This document shows, one piece after another, positions 44,621-57,820 of a stretch of 64,000 nucleotides of DNA (position 1 is its first letter; each line of letters begins with the position of its first letter). The notes under the pieces were generated by a model. It searched no databases. It was not told the DNA's origin and saw only the letters and a program-made list of their open reading frames with translations. The DNA comes from Telmatactis stephensoni. Taxonomy: Eukaryota > Cnidaria > Anthozoa > Actiniaria > Isophelliidae. Location of the stretch: assembly GCA_029948255.1 (NCBI GenBank), contig JALIZF010001534.1, positions 1-64,000 on the forward strand, written 5' to 3'. The translations under genes and the position numbers were made by a program.

Positions 44621-44686
44621 TTAGCTAGTTGCATGCCCTTGTCTGTCATCGCAAGCTAGCGGGCTTTCACAGAAAACCTCTTAAAG

Positions 44687-47600
44687 CTAGGCATGCTGTC
44701 CAGTAGCCTCGATTATGTTTTCTAACTCTTCATGGTCGCTGGCAATCGGCATTTTTCTGCAACAAGGTATTCCGAAATCCTCCTCGGCGGCTTCAGTGTC
44801 TTCGATGGTCTGACGCATCGGTGTGTATAAAGTCTCAGGAACCCAGTACATTAGTACACCAGCAGTCAATGCGGCCACGCCGCAAATAGCTGACGGAAAC
44901 GCAATGCTCAAGCCTGGTAGCTGTGCCTGCAATTAAATGCAATGAAATCGGATAATGACAAGGACAATGATGATAATGACGATGATGATGATGATAAATA
45001 TCCACAACAACAAGACAGGCTTGTACCTAACTATTTACGTCTATCTTTTACAATAAAAAAGAAAATGATGCACGTTGTGTACAACTTACAATGGAAAGAC
45101 ATGAAGAAGGGTAATACACACATCGCGTCCAATAATGGCCCAATATGAACTAGCGGGGTTTGTTTTTGTTTTTTATTTCTCCTTTTTCTTTTTTCCATTT
45201 TTTTTTGGGGGGGGGGGGGGGGAGCTATTTCAGTGTCTGAGGTACATAGCAATTCTTCAAGTAGATTCGCACCTAAAACGCCGTTTAAAAGACCAACGAA
45301 TCGAAAATATAGTCTGCCTCTAAACGCGGGTAAAAGACCAAACTGATCATAGTTCATGTGCAATACTTGCAAGTATTAATTGGGACATTGTTGGCCGTTT
45401 GCAAGACTCACCATCATAGCAATATAAGGTGCTACCATCGCCCCAATGCGAGCAATTGTTGAACCAGTTCCTTGGGCAGTATTTCTGCATAAGAAATGAT
45501 AACTGTGATATCGCTTTCCAGACTACAAAATGAGTTGTTGTTGTTGTTGCTTTTCAATGAGGGAAAAATGGAAATTGGGAAAATGTATGAAAGCTTAAGC
45601 TTGTTTATTGTTGACGGAAGCAGTATCCTCGGGAACGCGGGGGGAGGGGAGGGGGATGGGCAGCACGAAGACCTCTTGAAGTGGAACGCGGTGACGTGCA
45701 ACAAGCGACATAAAAACACCCCTTGGTTCCCGAGGATACGGAAGCAAAAACGGAAGCAGTATTAGACTCAGAACTGTATTGAGGGTCTCAATGGGGTTAG
45801 ACGTCAACCGCCAAACGGCCTAAATTTTACTCCGTCATTTAAGCGTCAAATCAAAGAAATTTTAACCGTCAAGCGTCAAAAAGATTTACCGTCAAAGCTG
45901 GAAAACTCAATGTGAAACAATATTTCTTCCAAATGCCCGTATTGGACGACATATTGGAAGGCTTATTCAAAAACATTATACATTTTCAGTCGGTTAAAAC
46001 TGTCACAAAATTCATAAGACAGCATACAAGTCCAAAAATGATCCTTCACTATATCGAATTTCGCCTGCATCAGATTATATTATTCCTTATTTTTCAAGTC
46101 AAAAACTAAACCGCATTATATGACCCATGACACACAATTAATTACTTATTATTATTTAATTGCCTTATTTTAACCGTCAAAAAGCACAATTTTACCGTCA
46201 AAACACCGATTTTTTAGCCGTTAACTGCGTCAAAATACCGAATTTTTTATCCTCAAGTACCGTTAAAAGTATTCTCCCGTCGAGACCCTATATGTATTAC
46301 TTATTGCCTTCTCTCACACCTAAGTGAGAGATGCATCACTGAGTCTGCGCATATTATTTCCGCTTCTCCCCTTTCGTCGCTCGTGAAAACCAGGCCTTTG
46401 ACGTCCTCATCCCATTCGTAATTCATTTCACGCAATCTTTAATTGACAAAATAACTGAGAAAGACATGGGAAGTGACTCAATTAGAGACACAAGCTAACG
46501 GGAAAAAACAGGCACGAAGAGGAGGAAAACGTTTAGTGAGCAAACAGGCAAGTTGAAAAGGAAGAGATGCAAAATAACACACTTCCTTGATCGGGCAAAC
46601 GGGAAGAAAAGAGGAGTATGTGCGATCTCTTTGATAGTAGAGAAACATAAACAGATTTTAAAATGAAACAACTATCATGAAAAACAAACATGCAAACAAA
46701 ATAAAAACCCAAAACAAACAAACAAACAAACAAACAAAAAACAAACATTGGTTAAGCATCTAGATTAAATCACCTCAGAATTGTTGGAAACAACTCAGGG
46801 GTCATAATGTATACTCCCAGAAAGTTACAGCCTATTAGCAAAGATCCTGCGAGAGACAAACTGGTAGCTGCAGAAGGGACATCTGAAAAGAATAGTAAAA
46901 AAGAAGTCAAATTAAGTAAGTAAGTCTCGCTAACTATGTGACTGTTAATGATTTTGATTGTGGTATTTCAGTAGTCAGTATTTCCGATTAGCATTGATGT
47001 TTTCCCTTTAAGCACTTGATGAGGTTTCATTGGGGAATAAATTGTGACCCTGAATAAGTGATTCTCAGTCACACATAATCTGGAAGAATCACTAGCTTAA
47101 TCAGGTCACAGTTTCTCAGCAGATAAGAACATTCAACTAATGCCCCGTTTCTTCACTATCATCGCTTGCCTAATAAGCTTGTCGATAGGCTGCAAAAACT
47201 CCGCCTCTATCTGGAAATAGGCCATTTACACGATGGCGTGATTTAATTACAACTACCAAAATGCTTTGCGAATTTTCTTTTTTATTCAGATTTTTATTCC
47301 CCCTTGAGAATTGCAAAACATTTGGCACTAATTCTCATAAGAAAGTGGGCCAAGCATTCTGGTAGTTGTAGTATATGACGCCATCATGCAAGTCGCCTAT
47401 TACGTTGGAATTTTGGCAGCCTATCGATCAAATAATCTGAGAAGACGTGAAGATCTTCACAGTTATTTAAAGACGCACCTCAAAGCCTGACAAATGGATT
47501 TGTAACAGACTAACCAACTACTTTAAAAATCAGTGCATGCCATGTCATTGAACAACTCAGTCATTCGTAACAAGACAAAGGTTTTTACTGATGGGTTTGA

Positions 47601-50600
47601 TGCACATGTTATGTTCTATCCAGCTTTGAGTTATATTGTGACGCTCCTCAGAGGGTTTCATCAAAAGGCTCACCTTTATAAACAGCCAATATAAGTAGCA
47701 GACAAACTCCAGCTAGAATAATGATGACACCATGTGAGATTCGACGACCAAACCTTAACAGAAATGTATTCAGAAGTATTCAGAACTCAAAATTAAACAT
47801 CCTGTTGCTGCTGTTTTCGCGTAACTGATACAGTTTTATGTGAATAAACCTTCAGTTACATTTGGAAGCTAGCCGGGGAAGTGGACTCCAAAGCCAGATT
47901 TACAGGACAACGTTTTCATCGCACGGTACCTCTAATTCTGCGTAGATGGATCTAACGTATTTAACCATGATTTTTTGCACAGCACCCGTAATTATCATCT
48001 TGTGAACAGAAAAAATGTTGGCTTAACAGGGATGCCATACCCAACATAATCAGTCCACGAGCCAGTATTTAGGGGTGTCGTGCTATAAAAAGTTTGTTGT
48101 GTAAATCGTGCTTAAGATGTCATGCTTATGAAGAACATAAGGCAGAGATTTAACTTACTCATCTCACATAACTTCCTTAATTAACTCACAAACTTACTTG
48201 AGGAATAAAATCCAAATTACTGGTATGCGTAGTGCTGCACCTCCCTGCATAATGACGTAGTTCACATAAACGTTGCCAGAAAGTTGTGTAAGAAACAAAA
48301 GGATACCAAAATGGACAAGAGCAACAGTGAACCTGTTAAAATTTATCCAGTCAAACAAGATTAAACGGTACACTGTTCAACAAAAATAGTTCAAAATGAT
48401 ACAGATGAAACGTTTAAAACAATACGGTCGACATCGTGTTGAACTTAAATATCCTGTTTAGGAGACTTAGTGCTATCAACAGAAGATGAGGTAAGAAAAG
48501 GAATCGCGCGTGTTAGGTCTTTGGACAATCATATGCCCTGTTTGATGCTATTTTTAGAGTGAACCTGATTGGTCGAGAGCGCGAAAGCTTTCGCATTGCC
48601 TCAAGATCACAATGGCGGAAAAAGGGTGCATAACATTTGTCGATGAAAAAGAGTTTAAACTTGAGATAAGGGCAAATGAGTACAAAAAACCCGAAAATGG
48701 TCTTGGTTAAGTCGAGTTCATGGTGACGAGGTTCTAAAAATAGCATCAAACGAGGCATGATGGGTCACGGAGACTCCTCCTCCTACCTCATTTTCTCTTG
48801 ATCGGCGGTAAGACCAAGTATAGCCCAACGAAGACGACGAATGTAGAAAAGTGAAAAACGCGCATGCATGCGTGCGATGTGCAGCTAGTTCTATAGAACA
48901 ATAGAAAGTTGCCTACCTCTTAGAGTGATTTTCATTTGTCCGTGAAAGAAAAATGACTATTAAGTTGTGGTACTTGATAAAGAAAGAAAGAAAACAATGG
49001 CTTAGAGTCTACTGCTAACTATTAGTCAGCCTAATCTTTCAGGGACAAATGGAAATCACTCTACTGGATCATTACTTAATAAAAGTTTTTAATATACATA
49101 AACGATTTCTCAACCCCTTGTAATTAGTCTTCAGTATAATCCTACCATTGATAACCGACGATGAGAGACCATCTTCGTAGTTTGGGTGTCCGAATAAGAT
49201 CAACTGGACTGTACTTTTTGTCTTCTTTTTGATTCTTTATTTGTTCACGCCTTACGTCTTGCAAAAGATCTTTTAGTAGCTCTGTATCCACAGGGGTACC
49301 GTCTTTGCTTCCATACTTTTGGATTGCATTTAAAGCCTCGTCCAGACGGTTGTGAGCAATGAGCCATCGTGGTGATTCTGGCATCCACCTTATCGATTAA
49401 CATAGGCATAGATATGTCTTTATTTAGTACTGCCATTGCAAATATATATATTTTACACGATAGTTTTACATATTTGTTAGTATTTATCCACAATAACTGG
49501 CAGGGTTAACCTCGGTGGATAGCTAAAATATAGTCATATAAATGAGGTCATTGGTCTAGTACTAAAAATGAAAAAAATAAAATAAAATTGGAATAAAATT
49601 GGAATAAAAATAAAAAAAGAAAGAGGGGTCGGGGGGGGGGGGACACACAGGGGAAAGGGGAAACGGCTTAATAACTAACCACATTTCATAATACTATGAT
49701 AAACAGCAGCCCATTACATTAAAAAGGGTCTTTGCATATGTATGGATACAAAAAATATATGCAATCAAAATAAGATTGATTGATATTAGGTATAATACAT
49801 TATATAGGGAAGGAGGAAAGGAGGGATATGATAATATTGATGGATCGTTTGATCAATATATGGATTGATGGATAAATGTTAGCTTTGCTTTGCTACAAAG
49901 AAAGAAAGAAAACGAAAGATATCACGGAGAAATAGAAATACTTACTTCCAAAATGGGAATAGTAATACCGACGGTGCAGTTGTGATCAACAACAGCGTCC
50001 TCCAAGCAGGCACAAAATACGAAATGAGAGCAAATATCAATGCAAAGCCATAGTAGATGAGAAACTGCAGATTTCCAGAAGCTGTTCTATGCTTAGGTCC
50101 AACTATCTCCATGTCATAGATATATAACGAAAGCATGACCCCCACTAAACCAAATCCAACGACAAAGCGTAGGAATGCGAAGAATGAAATGCAGTCAACA
50201 CAGGCAGATGCGACACCACCAATAAGCTAAAAACATGGAATAATAGAGAAGATTAGTATGGTTATCGTCAGCTGTTCTCGGAGATCAAAGCAGGATACTA
50301 CAAGGTTGCTAAAGAAGTCACATTGAAAGTCTGTTAAGGCCTATTTACACGCTACGTTTCGTCGGCCCGATTGAATTCTATTGTTTGTGCACTTCGATTC
50401 ATTTGATTCTCCTTTCAAAAAAAGAATCGGCCAAACGCAAGTTTTGACTCGTTTGAACACGGCTTAACGCAAGTCAAGGCAAGTTTTTCAAAAAAATCGA
50501 TGACTAAGAAATATATCAGCTACCTGAACTGAAAGGACAACCTTTGAGAAAATCAGTTTGGTTTTAATTTTGTTTATATCATTTGTGAGAGATGCAATGT

Positions 50601-52247
50601 GTCGGTTTGGACTAAAAATGCAAAGTCTAGAGTGGTGACCGTTCAAACGAACCAAAACTATCATCAACTTGCGATCAAATTTAAGGACGCTCAAATTAAA
50701 CCGCACGCAAGTCCTCCCAAGTCGATGCAAGTAGCTGCAAGTTGATGCAAGTTGTTGGCGATCAAATGAGAGCGCAAGTCAAAACTTGCGTCAACTTGCG
50801 CCTCCGATTCTTCCGATTCTTGCGTTCTCTCGGGGCCTAAGACTAACCCCCCTTAAAAACAAAACATTAACTATTCTTTTTTTTACCATCGAGGCATCGA
50901 AACGTTAGCTTTATCACCCTTGTCTTCTTAGTAAAAATCAACTATTCTTGAATAGAAAATCGACTTACCATCTGAATTGCTTGGCTCTAATCCTTTAATT
51001 TGGTGATTTGTTTGTAAAATACTCTTTTTCATGAATTAATCTGATTCCAATGACATTGCTTAAAGACATAACCATATTTTTGTTATGAGACTTACCATAA
51101 GGGCATTACAAATGAATATGCAAGTCTTTCGACCCCAGGCATCTGATATCATCCCACTTGCCAACGAACCAACCAACATCCCTGCGAAGTAGCAGGAGTG
51201 GACAGTTGCAGCCAGATAGGCTCGATCACATATCAGGTTCCACTTATAAAAGACAAAGGGAGAGAAAAGGAGCAATATTTTACTATAGTAATGCAGACTC
51301 CATATCTTTTTCACCGTCAGTCATTTCGAAATGAAATAAAAATGAAAATGAAAATGGAAATAAAAATGAAAATGGAATTCCACTCTTATTTATTTGGCTT
51401 GTCGTTAATTTGATCCAACTAAGCGAGCAAACTTTTATTCACTATATGTACGTATTTGAGCTTATTTGTACACTGTATTCTATATTACACCTCAGTACAT
51501 TGGAAGTATAAAATAAAAGGTTTTATTGCACTTACCTATAGCTTAAGGGGGTGTTTATAAGGCACTAGGATCATCCTAGCAGGCGAATCATCCTACCTGC
51601 TACACATTTACTGCGTTCTGTTTAGTAAGATAATTCTAGTACCCGAAGTGAAGACACAAATTTCCATGTAAACAGAATGCAGTAAATGTATATCAAGTAT
51701 AGGATGATCCTATAGTGCTAACGATGATCCTAGTGCCATGTAAACACCTCCTAAATCTCACCCCTCAGCTTGCATTTGAACTTTTAAAATTCCCCTCTTT
51801 ATTGTCTGTTCGGAATCCCAAAGGGAAAAAACGTGCAAAGACATTCTAAAAAGTCTAACTGATGAGCAGCCGATTTCTTAGAGAGCAAGCGTTAGATAGG
51901 AACTATCCAGCATTTTTATGCGTTGATATATTTTCTAACGATATAACAGAGACTAAATATCCCCAAACCTACCTCCGATACGGAAGATGTAAATGGGCCA
52001 TCAAATTCATACGATTCACACCCGTCACAACACTGTTTATCAGGACATGTGACATTTGTGTTGTTGCAGTGAAAACTTGGTGTACCAACAGCAAAGACGA
52101 GTGCTGAGGACTGACTTTGGACTGGAAAAATTAAGAGGTTTGTCAAGCCAAAAGCTTCTGGTAAAGACCAAATGAGTTCAGGTGCTGGAAAATGTCATCG
52201 TACTTTCGTACACCACTCTCTTGCTTCTCTTTTCTTTTCTCGTCCAT
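44687..52247 (-). pseudogene. SLC22-like transporter, second copy, frameshifted in exon 1
   Basis: Inverted paralogue of 17044-25391. Exons in order: 52247-51973, 51242-51096, 50226-49946, 49388-49146, 48332-48198, 47753-47674, 46882-46774, 45484-45412, 44926-44687. Exons 2-9 have the same lengths as in the intact copy, all with GT-AG borders and open frame; exon 4 differs by one amino acid. Exon 1 is 4 bp shorter (275 versus 279 bp): the run coding KFLFG is reduced, and translation reaches TGA two codons later (LLA stop). No in-frame ATG rescues it within exon 1. The C-terminal tail has diverged most (RKMPIASDHEELENIIEATG). Either a young pseudogene, a polymorphic null allele, or an assembly error in a short run. 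Its 5' flank is also displaced by the satellite. Confidence 0.85.
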
Positions 52248-52297
52248 CCGCAACTGAAGACCAAAAATAAGTAAATTGAATAAATAAAAATAAAAGA

Positions 52298-52358
52298 AGT
52301 AGAAGAAGATGTAGAAGAAGAAGAAGAAGAAGAAGAAGAAGAAGAAGAAGAAGAAGAA
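52298..52358 (+). repeat. (GAA)n microsatellite
   Basis: GAAGAA/TAGAAGAAG repeats correspond to the (TTC)n of the left arm, just upstream of the second transporter copy's start. Confidence 0.9.
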
Positions 52359-52386
52359 AGAACAGAGCAAAACAGAACAGAACGTA

Positions 52387-53003
52387 GACCAGACCAGACC
52401 AGACCAGACCAGACCAGACCAGACCAGACCAGACCAGACCAGACCAGACCAGACCAGACCAGACCAGACCAGACCAGACCAGAACAGACCAGAACAGAAC
52501 AGAACAGAACAGAACAGAACAGACCAGACCAGACCAGACCAGACCAGACCAGACCAGACCAGACCAGACCAGACCAGACCAGACCAGACCAGACCAGACC
52601 AGACCAGACCAGACCAGACCAGACCAGACCAGACCAGACCAGACCAGACCAGACCAGACCAGACCAGACCAGACCAGACCAGACCAGACCAGACCAGACC
52701 AGACCAGACCAGACCAGACCAGACCAGACCAGACCAGACCAGACCAGACCAGACCAGACCAGACCAGACCAGACCAGACCAGACCAGACCAGACCAGACC
52801 AGACCAGACCAGACCAGACCAGACCAGACCAGACAGACCAGACCAGACCAGACCAGACCAGACCAGACCAGACCAGACCAGACCAGACCAGACCAGACCA
52901 GACCAGACCAGACCAGACCAGACCAGACCAGACCAGACCAGACCAGACCAGACCAGACCAGACCAGACCAGACCAGACCAGACCAGACCAGACCAGACCA
53001 GAC
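52387..53003 (+). repeat. AGACC pentamer satellite, left block
   Basis: About 120 copies of AGACC, with an AGAAC patch at about 52480-52520 and one phase slip (AGACAGACC) at about 52831. The long frames through it encode only VWSGL-type pentapeptide repeats and are not genes. Confidence 0.97.
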
Positions 53004-53575
53004 TATGGCGTACCAAACCGTTCAAAATGTGTCTGGTATTTCCGATGTCGCTAATAACCATTACCGACATCGGTTATTCAATTATCGATGTCGGTTATTC
53101 AGGCCTTTCTCTACTGTCGGGTTCGAAATGTGTCTGGTATTTCCCATGTCGCTAATAAACAATACCGACATCGGTTATTCAATTATCGATGTCGGTTATT
53201 TAGAGCTCTCTCTACTGTCGGGTTCGAATTCTCGACGTCCGATTTTCGATGTCGGTTATTCAGAGCTCTCTGTACTGTCGGGTTCGAATTCTCGACGTCC
53301 GATTTTTCGATGTCGGTTATTCAATTTTCCGTGCCGTTATTTCGAATGTCCAATTTGCTCCTTAATTTGCCATTCCCGATGTCGGTTATGTAATTCGTCT
53401 ATGTCTGTAATATTTCGGGTTTTCCGACGTCGTTTTCTAAATTATAACGATGTCAACTTTCAAGTAATGACATCATCAGATATAGCCCACTGGTTATTAA
53501 TCTCCGATGTCGGTTATTCAAAAATTAATTCATACACCACAAATGAATAAATGGTTGAGTAAATGAATAAATGGA

Positions 53576-53890
53576 ATCAATCAATCAATAAACGAGAGAA
53601 TGAATGAGTGAATGAATAAAATATAAATTAATCAATCAATCAATCAATCAATTAATCAATCAATCAATTATCGAACGAACGAATGAATGAATGAAATATA
53701 TATATAAAGAAATAATGAAATGATAATTGACTAAATGAAAATAAAATGAACGAATAAATGAATTATTGATGATTGAATGAGTGAATGAATGAAAGAATGA
53801 ATGAAAGACAGAAAGCAAGAAAGAAAACATGAATGAGTGAATGATTGAATGAATGGGTGGATGAACTGATGGATGGAAAATGAATCAATT
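53576..53890 (+). repeat. AATGAATG/AATCAATC tetranucleotide-rich stretch
   Basis: Imperfect GAAT/CAAT tetranucleotides continue from the left inverted end. The mirror stretch is 60400-60800. Confidence 0.8.
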
Positions 53891-54327
53891 AATTTATGAA
53901 CAGAATCGAATAAATAAAACCTGAAAAATGAAAATCAAAGAAAAGAAAAAGGTGATGGAAATAAGAAAGAAAAAAAACGGACTCTTGGAAAAGTCAGTAT
54001 TGCACTTCTTTTTATATGTATTCTCATTTGTGCATAGAAAATTTATAAATCTAATAGTGAAAGAGAGAATAACGGCCAGTAGGAATAGATATAAAAAATG
54101 GAAGAGCAAAAACCAGGGAAAAAAAGGAAAATAAGAATCCAATTTATTTTCAATTCCCCCTCATCCCTTGGGCCTATCTGTCGAGACAATGAAGTATTGC
54201 ATGCTTTTGGTGTTTGTATTCTATCACAGGTTAGTTGCACTTAATCTGTAAAATTGCACTATAAAGTAATGCAAAATAGTATTACTAAACAATCAAAAAC
54301 AAAGGATTTTGTACTATAGTTACTATC

Positions 54328-54591
54328 AAGAGACCATAATACTAAGAGAGCGAACCTCAGCATTGATGTCTGGCGGCTAAGGCTATTTTTAGTAACTTCG
54401 CCATCGCGCGCGCAAGGCACTTACTGACAAGAATTCAAACGGTCCCTTCCGCGCGCACGCCAAAAAGCAAATTCTATTGGTTGAGGGCCTTGCGCGCGCG
54501 ATTGCCGAAGTTACTAAAAATAGCCTTAGCCGCCACGAACATGGCACAGACATCAATACTGAGCTTCGCTCTCTTAGTATTATGGTCTCTT
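54328..54591. mobile_element. 264-bp foldback MITE with 8-bp target duplication
   Basis: Ends AAGAGACCATAATACTAAGA and complement. Internal TGGCGGCTAAGGCTATTTTT and CGCGCGCG words are paired. It is flanked by GTTACTAT (54319-54326, 54592-54599), 8 of 9 bases matching if extended. An 8-bp duplication would fit hAT; the class is inference. Confidence 0.8.
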
Positions 54592-55400
54592 GTTACTATA
54601 TATTTTGTACTTTCTCACAGGTTAAGTGCAATCACTCTTAGGTTATCACCCTACACCAGTTTCAACTTGCATATATAAGCCAAATAATGTATAGTGCACT
54701 GAACTCCACTCCACAAATTAATTGATTCTGTATGTGTTATAAGTCATAGTTGCATTAAAGATGCATAAAACTGATAGAGAAATGCACCATTTCAAGTTCA
54801 TTCCCAAATTTTTATAATTCAACCCCCATTCAAATAATCACATTTATTAATAGTCTTGAAGTGAAGAAAAAATCAGAAAAAGAAACACAGGTTTTCAAAT
54901 AATTGTATTTAAATACTGAAGAACAGAAAATACAAACTAATTGTGTAAAATACAAACTGGATTTGGTTTCAGTCAGCGTTTTTATTGTCTATAGTTTTAA
55001 GTTTGACATTACATCATCTTTGATAAGTAATTTTTCAAGTCAGTGAAACCTTCATTATGATCACAGCAAATGTTACTTCTAAAGGCACCTACAAAAGAAA
55101 ACAAAACGATTACTGTGAGTTGAAACAATTAACAGTGCAGACATACTTCACTTACCATAAAAAAATATTTTTTTACTTGACTTCTTGTCAAAATTAATGC
55201 GTCCCTGGAACTATCTGTAAAGATAAAACAGAAAAAGAGGAAGCAACCCCGCAAGATGGACCTACAAGTCTCTAAACAATAGTAAAAATTATAGATATGA
55301 AAAAACAAGAGATATCTAAATAGCTCAATAGATAACAACAACAACAAAAATAACACATCAATCAAAGGAACAGCAAAACACTGGATACAGCAAAATGTAA
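54592..55400. other. Unique-looking sequence inside the 8.3 kb unit; possible exon pieces on -
   Basis: On the minus strand, 55204-55158 is bounded by AG and GTAAGT and encodes SSRDALILTRSQVKKYFFM, and a 3' piece near 55091-55020 could end DLKNYLSKMM then stop. The phases do not join cleanly (one junction makes a stop), so no gene model is proposed. Confidence 0.3.
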
Positions 55401-55821
55401 AAGGCGGCCCAGAGGCACTCCTTACCAGCCGATAACAAGCCACTTCAGAATGAACAGGGACCATGACCCCCCTGAACAAACTACCAGGTGCTCATCAAAG
55501 GCGGCCCAGAGGCACTCCTTACCAGCCAATCACAATCCCTCCCTTAAACAAAAACAATTGCTTGCAAGAGGCGGCCCAGAGGCACTCCTTACCAGCCAAT
55601 CACAAGTCACTTCAGAATGAACAGGGACCATGACCCCCCTGAACAAACTACCAGGTGCTCATCAAAGGCGGCCCAGAGGCACTCCTTACCAGCCAATCAC
55701 AATCCCTCCCTTAAACAAAAACAATTGCTTGCAAGAGGCGGCCCAGAGGCACTCCTTACCAGCCGATAACAAGCCACTTCAGAATGAACAGGGACCATGA
55801 CCCCCCTGAACAAACTACCAG

Positions 55822-55823
<2 letters not shown>

Positions 55824-55860
<37 letters not shown>

Positions 55861-57810
55861 TTCTTTATTTATCCACGGTAAAATTCATCAGCGATATAAA
55901 TAATCTAAATATAATAATATAATAATAATATTTACAAATGTAAGTTAAAAATCTAAATTTTATCTAAGTTCTAAGTTAAATCTAATCTAAATATAAAGCT
56001 GCTTTCCATGAATGCCGTGCTTAAACGTTTGTAATGAAGTGTTTGAACTGCTTAAGGGACTCTGAAAGCCGTGCATCACGCGGCAGGCTGTTCCATGCAA
56101 CAGCACCTCTGTAGCTGAAACTATTTTTGTAATAGTTAGTTCGCGGTAATGGCACGTTGACTTTTCTTTCAGAGTCCCTTAAGTCGTAAACAGGTTTCCG
56201 ATTTGTAAATTTATCACAAAGGTATTCGGGTGCTAGCCCGTGAAGACACTTGTAAACCATTGTGGTTAGAGCAATATGGTGCTGATATGCAAGATTTTTC
56301 CAGCCAAGGATTTCGAATAACTTGTTAGCATTTTCATCATAACTGGAAAAAGTCAGAACTCGAGCTGCCCTATTTTGTAGCTTTTGCAATTTATCTTGAA
56401 GAGTGACACCGCAATTTCCCCAGACGACATTGCAGTAATCAAAATGCGGTTGAACTAAAGTGCAGTACATGGTATGCAAGGTCTCCTGGGGAACAAGGTG
56501 CCTCACCCTTTTAATAGCTCCAATCCCGGAAGCGAGTTTTTTTGTTAGTTTATCAATATGGCTACTCCAATTAAGGTTATTATCGATTAGCACACCCAGA
56601 GATTTTGCGGTGGTAACCTGTTTGATTGGAGTACCATTGATTATGGGCTTTGGGGCATTTGCAAGTGTCTGTAATCTTTGTCTCGAACCTATCAGCATAA
56701 ATTCGGTTTTAGTCATATTAAGAGTGAGTTTGTTTGCTATCAACCAATTCTTAACATTTTCAAGGTCATGGTTAAGACTTGACTGAATATCCTCCGTAGT
56801 TTCGCCAGCATACGTTAAATGGGTGTCATCTGCATACATCCTTGGTTCCAATCTCATTAAGCAGTTTGGGAGATCATTGATGTATATTAAAAATAACAAA
56901 GGACCTAAAATAGTCCCTTGAGGAACGCCGCAGCTTAATGAGAGAGTTTTTGAGAGTGACCCATTAACGAAGCATTTTTGGGCGCGGTTATCCAAATATG
57001 ACTCAAACCAATTATAGGAATTGTCAAGTACACCATAATTCTTTAGTTTGGATAAAAGGATTTCATGATTGACTGTATCGAACGCTTTTTTCAGATCTAG
57101 GAAAACAACAGCGTTGATTTTTTTCTGATCAATGTTATAAGCCCAAGAATCCGTAGCCTCAAGAAGAGCCGTAACTGTCGAGTGAATAGAACGAAAACCA
57201 GATTGTTTTTTGCATATTATCTCATGGTCCGATAAGTATGCATATAACTGGTCATAAACTATTTTTTCAAACACCTTGGCTACAACTGAGATTACGGAGA
57301 TTGGGCGATAATTGTTTAGGTCATCACGTTCACCGTCTTTAAATAATGGGGTGACTCGCGCGCATTTCAAATCGTCAGGGAATACACCAAGACTTAACGA
57401 CTGGTTAAAAATGCAACACAACGGGGTACAAATGAGATCAGCACATTCTAGAATAAGCCTAGCAGATATCTTGTCAAGGCCAGCAGACTTTGACTTGTTT
57501 AGCTTTTTCAGTACAGAAAAAACGATTTTTGTAGTAGTATGACGGAATTGAAATATTTCCCCGGTATTATTGAGATAATTGAGGTAACTGTTGCTATTGC
57601 TGGAAGGAATATCTTCAGCAAGCTTTGGGCCAATGGTGGCAAAGTGATTGTTAAATTCATTTGCCAAATCAACTGGATTTGTTATCGAGTATCCATTGAC
57701 CTTCAGCTCTTTCACAGATATTTTCCCAGACTTTCGAGAAGTTAGTTCATTGATGATCTGCCAAGTTTTTCTAGAGTCGCCCTTACGTTCATTTAAAGTA
57801 TTTTGATAAT
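55824..57810 (-). mobile_element. 5'-truncated L2/CR1-type LINE with (CTTA)n tail
   Basis: It inserted into the minisatellite with AGGT on both sides (55820-55823, 57811-57814). Minus strand: partial ORF2 (RT), about 160 bp of 3' UTR, and then (CTTA)n at 55860-55824. The 5' end, including any endonuclease, is missing. The reading frame is undamaged, so the insertion is recent. Confidence 0.9.
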
Positions 57811-57820
57811 AGGTGCTCAT
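56021..57820 (-). CDS. LINE ORF2 reverse transcriptase, N-terminally truncated
   Basis: An open frame of about 599 codons from a non-LTR retrotransposon polyprotein that copies element RNA at nicked target DNA. The visible ATG (57820-57818) lies in the host minisatellite; element sequence begins at 57810, so this start is fortuitous. RT blocks in order: NKSKSAGLDKISARLI, NNYRPISVISVVAKVFEKIV, SGFRSIHSTVTALL, motif A VVFLDLKKAFDTVNHEIL, motif B CGVPQGTILGPLLFLIYIND, catalytic YADD (56836-56825, about residue 330 from the upstream TTG), then NKLTLNMTKTEFMLIG and a C-terminal region with WGNCG...LQKLQNRAARVL. This block set is typical of the CR1/L2/Jockey group. The upstream endonuclease is absent, so it is not autonomous. 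Confidence 0.9.
   Translation of the reverse strand: MSTYYQNTLNERKGDSRKTWQIINELTSRKSGKISVKELKVNGYSITNPVDLANEFNNHFATIGPKLAEDIPSSNSNSYLNYLNNTGEIFQFRHTTTKIVFSVLKKLNKSKSAGLDKISARLILECADLICTPLCCIFNQSLSLGVFPDDLKCARVTPLFKDGERDDLNNYRPISVISVVAKVFEKIVYDQLYAYLSDHEIICKKQSGFRSIHSTVTALLEATDSWAYNIDQKKINAVVFLDLKKAFDTVNHEILLSKLKNYGVLDNSYNWFESYLDNRAQKCFVNGSLSKTLSLSCGVPQGTILGPLLFLIYINDLPNCLMRLEPRMYADDTHLTYAGETTEDIQSSLNHDLENVKNWLIANKLTLNMTKTEFMLIGSRQRLQTLANAPKPIINGTPIKQVTTAKSLGVLIDNNLNWSSHIDKLTKKLASGIGAIKRVRHLVPQETLHTMYCTLVQPHFDYCNVVWGNCGVTLQDKLQKLQNRAARVLTFSSYDENANKLFEILGWKNLAYQHHIALTTMVYKCLHGLAPEYLCDKFTNRKPVYDLRDSERKVNVPLPRTNYYKNSFSYRGAVAWNSLPRDARLSESLKQFKHFITNV

Noticed and set aside
54960..55480. 116-codon minus-strand frame and neighbours as a gene model
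   Set aside because: Candidate exons do not join in phase and one junction creates a stop; only flagged as exon-like.
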